From Hyphochytrium catenoides (lineage: Eukaryota; Sar; Hyphochytriomycetes; Hyphochytriales; Hyphochytriaceae), in contig FLMG01001035.1 in the NCBI GenBank assembly GCA_900088475.1, positions 1 through 54,775 of the forward strand: DNA of 54,775 bases, given 5' to 3'. Every line of letters begins with the position of its first letter. Within the stretch, counting starts at the first letter, position 1. The translations under genes were made by a program, and so were the position numbers. Below, piece by piece: positions 42,847-54,300 of this stretch. The notes beneath the pieces were generated by a model. That model was not told the origin of the DNA, searched no databases, and saw nothing but the letters and a program-made list of their open reading frames with translations.

Positions 42847-43337
42847 CTAGCAGAGACCGCTTGATAAAGCGCCGCCCACCTTTTCTTTCTCTCCCTTAGT
42901 TAAGTTTGCAGACTGCGTAACGGACCCTCCCGAACTAGCTTGCAACCTGAGGGAGCTCTGCTGCTCGGCTGCTGAAGCTCCCTCGGTAAAGATCGTAGGA
43001 CGAAAGGAGGCGTAAACAGCCCTTTCAGGGATCTTCCTTTGAGATTCGATCAGGCTCTTAATGAATTCACGAGTTTCGTCCTCATGGAGCGTGCTCGGGT
43101 CTTCTCCCTAACGGAACGGGCACCACAAAGCGTAAGGTTATGCTGGCTCTCCGTGATGGACAAGTGAACCCTGCTGCTCACCTCAAACCGCAAACTCCAA
43201 AAATCTTCACTCGGCTTTTCTCTCCCTCCCAACTCCTCCTCCTGCCCCTCTGAAGACGTCAAGAAGGTGACTGATGAATTTACAGCAGGACCCGAGGAAG
43301 AGCTCAAACTTGGCTCATTTGAACGACGAGCATTCAT
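42847..43337 (-). pseudogene. Unrecognised minus-strand gene with one frame break
   Basis: From ATG 43335-43337 the frame reads NARRSNEPSLSSSSGPAVNS through EKPSEDFWSLRFEVSSRVHL to LCGARSV. At about 43115 the coding-like signal moves to another frame. That frame reads GEDPSTLHEDETREFIKSLI, then SQRKIPERAVYASFRPTIF, and ends at TAG 42847-42849. Restoring one base near 43115 would give about 160 residues. The two parts have matching polar, acidic composition, so a single decayed gene or a sequencing indel is likely. No family recognised. Confidence 0.35.
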
Positions 43338-44334
43338 CGTCCCTTCTTCCTAATGGTTCTAGCTGAACGGTCTAAAGTCTTTGAGAATGGAGCGGCAGGA
43401 TAAGGAGGGGGTTTTACTCCTCATCCTAGAGCAAAAGTGCTCCCCATTCCGCCAGCTTCCGCTAAGACCTCACTCTAGCTCCTCAATATGAACAAGACCA
43501 GTTCTCTTGCTGCTTCTCCGTGTCTCCACAAGCGATCATTCTCCTCTCTACCCTGCGCCCCCGCGCCTGCACGAGTCAAACAGAGAGCAGAACCAATGCC
43601 GCTGTCAGCAGCAGATCGAAGATTGGGATTGAGTGCAGCTCCGAAGCAGCTCATTGCTTCCTTGCCTCCAAACTTCTACTAGCCGTTGAAGGCCATTTTA
43701 TGCTTTACCGGCTATATTACGCCTAGGCTGAGACTGCTGGGTCTGGAACAGGGAGAAAGGCCGTTACTCCTTTTCTTGAGCATCACCTCCGAACCCTCAC
43801 CTCATGTGGTGCACTCACCATGATGTTCCAAGCGTAGTGAGAGCCAGGAGACCAGGGAAGGAGACCGTGGTGGCAAGAGAAGGAGGTGGAGGACGTTGGG
43901 CAGTGGATGGCTAGGAGGAGGAAAGAAAGGACTAAGAAGCCAATGAGTGGAAAACCACGCAGAGGAGGTTAAGGGGAGGAACACAAGCCTGTGCTTGATG
44001 CCATGAAAGGGGTCAGAAGATGATATGATGATTTACCAAGGTGTTATGGCGATGTAGTTGGTGATGCCTCCGTCTTTTCATCGCGTGACATCCTCGGTCG
44101 GCGGAGCAGCATATCAGCAGTTGGCTGTAGAGGATACATCTTAGTCGCAGAGTCCGGATATATAGCCGTCGGCAGCAATGACAGGAGGAACTCACAAGAG
44201 CGCGAGTACACGGTCCGGGAAGCCTGATACCCAACGTAGTAGAATAACCAAAGCTTCTTCGGCTTCCAAGGTGCACGATGAAAGTCTCTCTTTTTAGTGG
44301 TAGCTTTTTGAAAACTGAGCTCTTTGCCCGCTAG
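43338..44334. other. Unresolved 5' region of the FN3/EF-hand gene
   Basis: The first exons of the large gene at 44335-52454 should lie here. One candidate first exon starts at ATG 43488 (NKTSSLAASPCLHKRSFSS), but no good donor follows before its stop. Another possible exon lies around 44057-44225 (VFSSRDILGRRSSISAV). An ATG at 44272 is followed in frame by a TAG at 44332-44334, immediately before the first secure exon. I could not settle the true start. Confidence 0.4.
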
Positions 44335-47300
44335 GAGGCCGCGCGCAAGAAGGAGATTGGCTTTGAGGCATGGGTTCTGAAGAAGGACAAGTATGACAAG
44401 GCGGTCAGCCTTCTTCAATCTTTGGACGTTGATCGAGCCAGTAATGATGATCAATGGGAGCAGATCACTAGGGTAAGAGGGCTTCAGCTTGTACCAGGCA
44501 CCAGTCCAACAATGGCCAATGTTAAACATGCCCGTTCGCCGCTGTGATACTTTCCTCCGCTTTCAATGCTCCTGGTGGCTTCGCTTTTTAAATTGGCACG
44601 CTTCCTGTCTCTTCAACGATGCTGTTCCGTCCTTGGCTTCTTACATGCTTCCAGTGTCTGGCTGCCGTAGACTGTTATATGGTGGGGGCTATTCGCCTCT
44701 CAGAGCTTCCGAGAGACAAGGACGAAGAAGCGGACCTTGATGGAGAACTCGCCTCAGATGAGGACGAGGACGAGCTACGCACCAGGAAGAGAAGCGGTAA
44801 GGCTAGTGGCTCCAGACAGAATGATGCCGGACAAACAGACTTGCTAGGTAAGCAAAACAGAGAGAGACACGTGTATCGACGTCAGTATCTCCATCATTGT
44901 ACAGCGCTAATAATCTGCTTGGTGTCGTGGCTCACGTGGATAGGTATCAACTCAAAAACTTCCTGCAATGAGAAGCTGAACGTCAAGCCGCTGCGTGGCC
45001 ACTGGCTCCGCTGGACAATGCAGCACAAGACCTTCCATGATGTGGAGATCTCAGAGCAGGAGTTTTATCAGTTCGATGCTGGTTCAAGGGAGAATATGAA
45101 GATTATGTGAGTTGTTGACTCAAGAGCCACACGCTATCTTGGTTCTTTCCCTCTACACCGGTTTCTTTGCTACTCAATTTATATGTGTCCCGGCGTGGCT
45201 GATGTCCTATTGATTGCTACAGAGACTCTGAAGATGGTAAGGGCAAGCGGTACATCTGCCCGTCGGTCAAAATCATTCGGGCTGCTAAGAAGAGCAAGGA
45301 TGATAACGCCAAAATCGCTCTTCGCAAGGCGCTAACAAAGGATGAGAAGCTGAGGAACAAGGTGAGCGCGAGCTGTGCGGAGTGGGAATCTAACGTCCAG
45401 AGGCTCCGGCGCACGGTCCTTTGGCTTACCCTTAATTCCCTCCCTCTCTGCACAGCTTTTTGTACGGCTCTGTAGGAACGCTTGGAAGGAGGCGCGTGAG
45501 GCAGTGCTGCAGTCCGTTCATGAACAAGTAGAAAAGCTCTTTGCCTCAGCTTCGTCGCCTAGCCGACAACCTAGAGACAAGGGAGGAAAGATTTCCGATG
45601 AATCCAAAGAGAAAATCAATGCTCAAAAACGAAGAAAGGCTCTGAAGCTGTTAAATGAGATGGGAAACCCTAAGCTAGTGTTGATGATTGAGGAGGACAA
45701 AGAGCAACAGGAGAAAAAAGCTAAAGAGAGCCAGATGGAGGCTGAGAAGGAGGCAAGCAGCATGCACGAGGTAAGGATCACCCCATAGCTCCTGCAGTGG
45801 AGCATCAGTCATTCGAGTAAGGCCATTCTTACGTCTTTGTCTACAGTCCTTTGCTAAGCGGAAAGATGAGTTGCGATTGAGAATGCCTCAAGGGGAGGAG
45901 CTCCAGCGTTTGCTTCGCTGCATGCGCAAGCCGGGCCGAATGGACTTCTCAGGTTCTAGAAAAGGAAGGGCGAAGCCTCCACAGGCGCAGATAGCGGCCT
46001 CATCCTTCGAGCTGATGCTTGGCAGTGGGCTCAAGTATATCCATGCACAGGTAACTCCGATCGTATCAGTATTAGGATGCCTAAGATTTGAACGTTTTAG
46101 CGACTTTCAATTTTTGAAGAACAAGGTGCGGCGTTTCACGGTTTGCATCTCTGTGTTCTTCTGACACTGCTTGGTCTCTCTCGACCAAGCTTGGTCTACT
46201 CTCCCATTGAACCCATCAATCGTGGGCCTCTTTGGTGCAATTCCTATCATCACTGGCTCTAAACGATCTTCTTCACCTTCAGGCTGGCGGGAAGGATTTG
46301 GAGCGTTCGAGAAAGCAGCTTCTAAGGGAAGGTCTTCTATATAAGGAGAACTTCAAGGGAGAGGTGCGCCTTGCTGTCCTGTTCTAATACCCACATCTTC
46401 GCCTTGCTAGATTATCATTGGCAAGAAAGAGAAGTGGAGACTAACGCGACACACCTTGTGCCAGGAGGAGCAATACTTCTTTGAGAAGAAAAATAGAATA
46501 GGCGATGGAGGGCAGAATGAGGATGAAGATCGAAAACAAAAGTTCTTGCAGTGGGCGGAGGTCAAAGAAATGACAGACAAAGCGGAGGCGTATCTAAAGT
46601 ACATCGCCACGCCTGTTGAGAAGAGAGACGAGGCGATGAAGGAGGTATGGAACACGAAGGAGTGGCATCACGTCCACCTTCTTCCTTCCTAATACGTATT
46701 TTCTCTTCTCTTCCGATAGTCAGCTTTGGCTCTTCATTGCATTTCTATTGCACGTTTAGGTCATCATTTGATTGTCACTGATGGCACCTTCTTGCAACCG
46801 ACGCCTTATACGCTATCCTTTCTTCTTCCAGAGAGAGGAGGATGAGGAGGATGTAGAAGAAGATTATTTTGTCCATGACCATTGGGAGGAGGTGGGCATG
46901 GCACTTAAGGGTGTGGACACTTCTCTCCTCACTCTCTGGATGAACTGGTCTAAGGGTTATAAGGTAAGGAGAGCCTGCCTGCTCTTGTACATCTTCCAGC
47001 TTACTTTTTCTCCGACCTGGCTTAGTGTTTTTATCGAGTCCACTCATCTTGTCCTGTTCTCCGCACACGGACTGCAATGCTCCTCTGTTAGACTGTCGCG
47101 GAGTGCAAGAAGTGCTGGGAAGGTTACGAGCCTCAAGGCGTTGAGGGAGAGGCAACCCTGAGGGAGATCAAAGACTCCCTCCTGCAGCAGGTTCGACCCC
47201 GGGGGATAAATCTCCGGGAAGAGTTCTTTCTAGCTTGCAAGAGGCGAGCCGAGGTGGCCAGCAGAAGAGGAGATGGGGAGGAACTCCAGATAAAGAACAT

Positions 47301-50300
47301 GGACGATCTGCCAGGTTGTCCGTGCTACTCATCTTCCGAACCATGACTTGTTTCTTGCTTCAAGTCTGACTAGCTCGTTATCCGGGCCCTAACTCTTTGA
47401 TATACACTTAGAGGAGTTCCGGAGCATCTCCAAAGCGGAGTTTGAACGTATTCTGCAGCGAGTAAAGGTGAAAGTGCGCAGTGAGGCTCTGGCGCAGCTG
47501 GTCTCTTTCTTTGACAAGAACCAGGATGGAAAAATCGATCTTAAGGAACTTGATCATTTCCTTGACCCCAAAGCTGCGGTAAGGCCTTCTAGCCTTTCTT
47601 CTAGTCCATCAGGTGTCTCTGTTTGCTTGTCTTCCTCTTTATAAAGCCCTTCTCCATTCTGTTCGGCTTCTTGCTCTGATTGATCAATGATCTGCACGTC
47701 CTATGGCTTCTCCCCTTTCTTTAGATTCAGGCTCGAAATGTCTTTATGTGCCTGTGTGGTACAATAGCAGCAGCGGGGTTATCACGTCTCTAAACTCCGT
47801 TTCTCTCCCTTCAGTTCCTAAAAGTCTCTACCGAATGGAGTATGAAGAAGCGTCAGACATATCTCGGTGTGCTGAAGGCTCTTAGCTCCGCCAAACGAGA
47901 AGAAGAGCGCGTACGGACTCTCATCAGCTCAGGCAAGCCTCCAGGTCCTCCAGAGCTTTTAAAGGGCATAGAGGAGGACGGTGACCCCACCTCGGAGCTC
48001 TTCCTCTATTGGAAACCACCGAAAGTTGCCGGCAACAATGTCGCCTCTTTCTATGTGTTGGAGACCTCAGGTGTTGGTGAGTGGCAGCAGCAGAAGGGCT
48101 GTGAGCGTGAAGACAACGTAGAAACACGCTTAAACCTAGCAATCTCTTCTACAGTGGAAGTATGAGCACGAACTACTAGCCGATGTGTCTATAGCAACTA
48201 TGCACTCATTACCCTTATTCTCTCCTACTTAGAGGGCAGCAAGAGCCAGCTTTCCAACGATTTCAAGGAGGTCTGCAGAGATCCTAAAGACTTTGACGAC
48301 AATGGTGGCGAACCCCGATGCTACTTCCGGGTGAGCGGCTTAAACCCCGCTTCCTCTTACGTCTTCAGACTCAGAGCGGTCAACGGCTTCGGCGCTGGAC
48401 CTTGGATCCAGGGAACCTTCACCACAGCTCCAGCGGCGCCACCGCAGCCGCTGCTTGTCCGAGTGACCACTGACAGCATCACACTGAGGTGGAGAAGGTG
48501 GGAGACGACATTGGAGTTCAGTGGCAGATCCTACCGATGTCTCTGGGCTATTCTTCAAGGCATGGTCTCTCTTTTTGGCATAGTCCCACTATGAGTGTCA
48601 GGGCTCTATCGTGATTTTCTTGTGCCTGCATTCCCTTCTAATCCCTTGACGGTTTTCATGTCCTGCAGTGATCAGGCCTACGCTGGAAAAATTCGCAGGT
48701 TGAAGCAGCTCTTTCAAGAAGCAGATGTGGATGGCAACGGGACCATTTCAAGAGACGAACTCATGAACGAGGTGCGTAGACAATGGACTTTCAAGCTTCT
48801 CTTGGTCCACCATTCGCGGCTTCCTCTTGAGTGTCTGCTTCTTCCTCTTTAGGAATGCAACGTATGCCTCTAGTTTCTACTGGTGGTCCTAACGCATTGA
48901 AGGATCCATGTGTGCTGATGTGCTTCTACTCTCAATATGCCCCGCAGCTTGAGAGAAGGCATCCAAAGCTCGTTGCTTTCCTCCAAAGAACGATGGTAAA
49001 AGGGGTTACTTCTTCTACCGGCGCACCCTTGTCACTGTCCGTCTTCGAGGCCATCGACACCGATGATAGAGAGAGTATTAGCTGGGAGGAGTTCGCACTC
49101 TTCTTCCAGGGCCTGGATCTGGATGATGAGACTGCTCAAGACTTGGGGATCTCTCCAGGTGATGCACAGCAACTATGGGATACTAATCGCACCTTGAGTC
49201 TAAGAACTTCTATCTTGAAGTCATCCTCCTCCCTCTACTCTGCATGGGAGTAGCTCTAATCGTTGTGCTCGCCCAGTCCCAGGCAGCAAGGAGAGTCGAG
49301 GCTCCAGCTTCTCTTCTTCTTCTTCATCCTCTAGTTCGTCTGGGAAGAGCACAGGAAAGGTGTCCAAGGTGCGGTACGTCCTCAAACAATGTCTCTCGGA
49401 CGCGGCGTCTGAGTATGTCGAGGTAAGCTGGAAGACATGAGAGGATCCTCCCAGAGGGCTAACCTCTTCTCTTTATGCAATCGTTGTCTCTCAGGTTTAT
49501 CGCGGAAGCAAGGTCCAGGTCGCTCTTCATGGCCTCAAGTCAGGCACGTCATACCAGGTATGGCACAGGAAGTGTTATGCTTCCCTGGCGTTCTAATATT
49601 CTCCTTTCTCGTGCCTCTGTAACCTCTGTCCTCTGGCACAGTACCGAGTCCAAGCAATGGGTCCGGATGGCCAGCTTAGCCTGCATAGTGATCCAGTGAT
49701 AGTACATACCCGACTGCAGACGCCGGAAGCTCCAATGGTACGGACATGAGATGGCTGTGTTACTGAGCCTCTTTCTGTTGACAGATTCTCCTGCCCTCGT
49801 GTCCCTCGTCTCCCCACTCCTAGCTTCCATCGCTCTCCGTGCTCCCGTTAACCTTAACTGCTGGCTCACCCTCTCTACGTCTTCAAGGTTGTCTCTGGCT
49901 CCGTCACAGCCACCAGTGTGAAGCTGAGATGGCCCGAGATGACAGCCAGTCCCCCGCTTAAGTCGGGTTCAGAGAGCAGGAAGGGAGCCAGGCAGAAAGA
50001 GCAGGTAAGCACAGATGGCAAGTAGCCTAGGAGAAAGGAAACCGTGAGAGTAGAGTCTTATGGCCGCAAACGCGGAACATGACTCGTCGATCGAAGCACC
50101 AATTGCCTTGCCTATCACCTGGTGTGCAACTCTACCCGCTCTGTGTATGTGCTACTTCCTGTGTATACCGTCTTACTATGTTGTCATCGGCCACCAGGTC
50201 GATAAGCTGTTGAAGGAGTGGACCAAAGCGAAGCAGGAGGAAGACGAGGGGCTGGATGTCCTTCGAAAGTTTGACGAGTACGACAGAGATGGTAGCGGCC

Positions 50301-52454
50301 TCTTGGATCTGCCAGAGTTCAAAGCGGTTCTGGAGGACCTTGCCGTAGACCCGTCACCTGAGGTGCTAGCCGAATATTTTGAAGAGTTTGACCAGGTATC
50401 TCATCTACCCGGCGGTTCAAAGCATGGAGTGAACCTTCATTGCGAGTTGCCATTCCTCTCTGTCTGACCATCTTGACTGTTGGTTAGGATAAGAATGGCA
50501 AGATATCTAGAGAGGAATTCGCAGCGTGGTGGAATAAGCCGCATGTTACCTATATCCTGAAGCGTGACGATGGTAAGTCATAGCCTGGCTTTGTGGAGGT
50601 GCAACTTCCTGTTTGTGGCTGATCAATCACTTCGTCGTGCTCTTCATGACCAAACTTATGTCCTCCAGGCATCTCCGAAGAGAAGCTCACACAGCTAGGA
50701 AGCAGTCTGCGTCGGTCCTTGGCCTCTTCTTACCCTCATGTCTGCTATAGAGGCAGAGGCAGAGTTGTGGAGGTGCACGGGCTCCAACCAAACACTCTGT
50801 ACCATTTCAAACTTAGAGCTGTCGGGTCGTTCAGCACCAGTGACCTGGGGAAGGAGCTTCAGGTCCGTGTCCCCCGTCTAGCTGTTCAAATGAGAGCGCT
50901 GAGGACGAACGTTCCCTTGTAATGTTTATTTCTGTTGCTCTTACTGTGTAGATAATGACAGCACCATCACCTCCCACGCCACCTGCCATTGTTGAATTGG
51001 GTGCACGGTCCGTCTCGATGAAATTCTACTCTGGCGATGGCGGTGCCTTTCGCTTCTTGGTGCAACTGCGATTCCTTGAGACCCTGCCAAGCAGTGCGCA
51101 ACCACAGTCGCGGGGTACGCCCAACGCATCACTAACAGGGCGGCAGAGCGACCCTTACGGAGACTGGAAGACAGCCTATGACGGCGATGGCTTCTGTACG
51201 ATAACTGGGCTATTGCCCAACAGGTCAGTACTGACTGCGGTTCCTTACCTCTGTCTCGACGCGGTTTCCTGTTGAGGCTCATTTAAGTTCCAGCCATTTC
51301 TCCTGGCCATCAATTATCAATATGCCTGATAGTAACAATGTCGTCCAGGACTTTTTCCCTCTCCTTGTCAGTGAAAAGACTTTCCTGTTTATTGGGCTCA
51401 GCTGATCTCACCCTATCGTTCATCTTCTGGGTATCGTTTGTCTTTTCAGCGTCTATCGAGTTCGGGTTCAGTGTGTCAACCGTCAGCAGATTGCAAGTGA
51501 GTTCAGCGAGGTAGCGCAGTTCGCGACCAAGTTACCGGATCGTGAGACCACCCTGAAGCCAAGCAATGTCTCGTCCACTTTCACGATGGAGCTACATAGC
51601 CCGTATGTCTGATCTTTGGGCTACCTTTGTTGCTAACTCTCTGTCGTCACGCTCTAAGCGTCCTTCTCCTTCCCCCCACTTGCGTTTCACACTTCTCCCA
51701 TAGCTTAGAGGCTGTGGTTGGAGACGCCATCCTCTTCCAAGAGAGGCTCATACGACATAAAGTCAGCGGAAAAATTGTGGAAGAAACCTATAGGCGTGGA
51801 ACAGCAGGCCCGGGAACAAGTCAAAGTCTTGACATTTCGACGTCACTTACACTGTCGATCGGATCCAACTCTGGCGGTAAATGACAGACACTTTCCATTG
51901 TTCTTTCTTTATCCGATTAAGTGGTTCTCCCTTTGCCCTCTTTTCTTTCCGAACAGATTATGTGGGGAAGCGAACTATAGCGGCGCGCGTGCTGTCCGCC
52001 GGCAGTCTAGGCGACGGTGCTTTGAACGTTGTAAGTCTCAAGAGATGCACTTTTCTATCAAGACAAAGCTGACTCCCTTGTTTGACTGCTTTGCAACTGT
52101 GCAGCAACTCCGGCTCGTCGTCATCTGGGCTACCGTAGTGGAAGAGATGGATGACCAGACTCAACTGCTATCCGCCAGGGGTCGAGCCAAGGTAGTGGAC
52201 GTGCTTTCTGAATGTCAAATCGTGCAGTCTGACAAAAGCTACATCTCTGTGCGAAGGCAAAGCAGAGTAATCCGAGGGACAATATCTCACAGGCAAAGCT
52301 GGTACCAGGCGCCACCATCCTTCGCGACGCGAGAATGATGACTCGATACGAGATGTTCCGGACGCGGTGGTTGCAGGAAGACGGCCGTGGTGAGGAGCTC
52401 TGGAAGAAGAAGCTTCGGCTTAACGGCAATCCACAGTTATCAGTTATCGAATGA
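44335..52454 (+). CDS. Large EF-hand / fibronectin type III protein, 28 exons, 5' end incomplete
   Basis: The reconstructed exons are 44335-44472, 44655-44847, 44944-45106, 45223-45361, 45456-45770, 45847-46050, 46283-46363, 46411-46644, 46832-46963, 47092-47314, 47412-47578, 47815-48076, 48233-48497, 48669-48771, 48948-49158, 49277-49422, 49495-49557, 49642-49737, 49888-50004, 50198-50395, 50488-50572, 50669-50862, 50952-51223, 51450-51602, 51704-51876, 51957-52030, 52105-52191 and 52293-52454. All introns are GT-AG and every phase agrees, giving 1549 codons plus TGA. Residues 1-600 are charged and coiled-coil-like, with acidic runs (SDEDEDEL, EEDEEDVEEDYF). EF-hand 1 (DKNQDGKIDLKE) is near residue 640, and FN3-1 spans about 707-815. 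FN3-2 and FN3-3 are each split by an EF-hand pair (DVDGNGTISRDE plus DTDDRESISWEE; DRDGSGLLDLPE plus DQDKNGKISREE). FN3-4 spans about 1245-1370, followed by a beta-rich tail. No signal peptide or membrane helix is seen, so it is probably an intracellular calcium-responsive scaffold. A ciliary role is possible but only a guess. Confidence 0.85.
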
Positions 52455-53195
52455 TAGGCTAAAGTAAGCCTGCTGTACAGCGATGTCTATAGCAGATAGA
52501 TCCCACGCTTCTCCGCCAGAGCAGTCTGTGGAGGAGCTCTCTGTACCTACCTGGCCAATGAGCGCACAGCAGGAAGCATCTAGCCTAGCGTTCTCCAAGC
52601 CCTAAGTTATTGTAATGTAGAAGGTGCTATGTTTGGCTTCTTTCTGTTCCTTGCTGTATGAGCTCATTAGCTCCATAGTATATGGGACAGATCCCTATCT
52701 ATCAACTGCAGATGAGATGCTCACAGAAGACATGGCGACATGGCATTGAGGGGGATGCACATTCAGAGCGTCTACAGAAATCTTCAAAAAGAAGCAGAAA
52801 CTCTATTTCTATCTGAAAGGCTCAGCTTTCGGTTTTGCAAGTATGCAAGTCGCGGGGCCCAAACTTGGTCTACTTTTATTTACAAAAGGTTGGAAACTGA
52901 AAGGTACGGTTTCATACTCAAATCTGTCTGAGTGATTTGCTTGATGAGTTAGGAAATTCCATGTTTAGAATTAAAAATATTTTGTTTGAAACTTCAACTT
53001 GTGGGAGCTGAAATGAAGGAAGTTCAGGATGATCATCCGTCGGCCGCCAAACTCAAACCGAGCTCTCAGTGAGCTTCACGCAGACTTGATAGCGAGGCAG
53101 ACGGGCCTGTCCGGAGATGCAATAGATGATCATCCGAACTCGATATTTCTTGATCACTGTGAAGAGGAAGAGCGATACACGGAGTACGAGGTAGA
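52455..53195. other. Intergenic region before the GLOD4 gene
   Basis: Contains the 3' flank of the FN3/EF-hand gene and the promoter of the glyoxalase-fold gene. Short frames (52740-52931; 53029-53286, overlapping exon 1 in another frame) are not credible genes. No clear regulatory motif is seen. Confidence 0.45.
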
Positions 53196-54300
53196 ATGGC
53201 TGCGTTTGGAAGTATCCGCGCCCTCCACTGGGTCTTCAAGATTACCGAACGAAAGCGGACTATGGAGTTCTATGCGAAGGTATTGAAGATGAAAGTCCTC
53301 CGCCATGAAGAGTTTGCCGCAGGCTGTGATGCACAATGCAATGGTGAGCTTGGACTCTTCCCCTATTGATCGTCTTTCGTGCTCACTCATTGATGTCAGG
53401 TCCATATGAGGGAAAGTGGTCGAAGACAATGGTTGGATATGGTCCTGAAGATGACCACTTTGTCGTGGAGCTCACCTACAACTACCCTGTGCCCTCTTAC
53501 AAATTGGGAAACGACTTTGCTCATCTAACTGTCAAAGCCCCGGGAGCGATCCAGCGAGCCCATGCCAAGGGGTTCAAAGTGAATGACGCTGAAGGTGTCA
53601 TATACGCACCCGACGGCTACGCCTTCCGCATCCTAGACGAAGAACCAGCACCGGGAGAAGATCCAGTTACAGAGCTCAGCCTAAATGTGACAGACCTTAG
53701 AAAATCTTTGGGTAAGGAATGTTACATGATCAGCGCCAGCGACATTGCCATGTTGTCTAACTTTCCAAGTCAATCTCAGACTTCTATGGGGGCGTGCTAG
53801 GTTTCTCTGTTCTTCGGCAACACAACGACAGCGCCAGCCTTCGGTGCGACCAGAGCTCGACCAGCTGCATTCTTACGCTTCTCAAACTCGCAGAGGGTGA
53901 GACGCTTGACCATGCTGAGGCTTTCGGGCGTGTGGCGTTCAGCATCAAGGACCCAAAGGTAGTCCAGAAGGCAGTCGAAGATGCGAACTTGGGCAGCATC
54001 CAGACGCCGTATATATCCCTTGACACGCCTGGCAAGGCAACTGTTCAAGTCGTGATCCTAACGGATCCGGACGGGTAAGCTCCTTGGATTAGGTTCAATG
54101 AGGTTGTTGGTATCTGAAACTGCTTATCGCCCCCGGCCCCTTCCTTCGTCAGCTACGAGATCTGCTTCGTTGGTGATGATGGCTTTAGAGAGCTATCTCG
54201 CGTGGATTCTGCTGCTCCAGAGCTGCTAGAGACGGCAATGGCGCAGGAAGAGAAGTGGAGCAGCAAGTATCCTAAGGGGCAAGCGCTACCTGTAGCCTAG
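53196..54300 (+). CDS. GLOD4: Glyoxalase domain-containing protein 4 (GLOD4) orthologue, four exons
   Basis: Exons are 53196-53343, 53400-53711, 53780-54074 and 54153-54300. The introns are GT-AG, 56-78 bases long, and the phases agree, giving 300 residues plus TAG, close to the length of animal GLOD4. The start [16 protein letters not shown] is followed by [84 protein letters not shown] and [19 protein letters not shown]. These are the conserved blocks of the family in order: two vicinal-oxygen-chelate (glyoxalase/bleomycin-resistance fold) modules. The orthologous group is widespread in eukaryotes. Its enzymatic activity is not established, and reported localisation is mitochondrial or cytosolic. 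No targeting peptide is obvious here. The ATG is chosen because it begins the conserved block directly. Gene identity is very secure. Confidence 0.96.

Noticed and set aside
44044-44529. 161-codon minus-strand ORF
   Set aside because: It overlaps exon 44335-44472 of the large plus-strand gene, whose phase and splice sites are consistent. The minus-strand frame has no motif.
52130-52338. Reading of exon 27 straight through to a stop at 52338
   Set aside because: A GTAGTG donor after 52191 and a TCTCACAG acceptor at 52292 give a typical 101-base intron. They lead into a clearly protein-like final exon (GATILRDARMMTRYEMFRTR) with the correct phase, so the spliced version is preferred.
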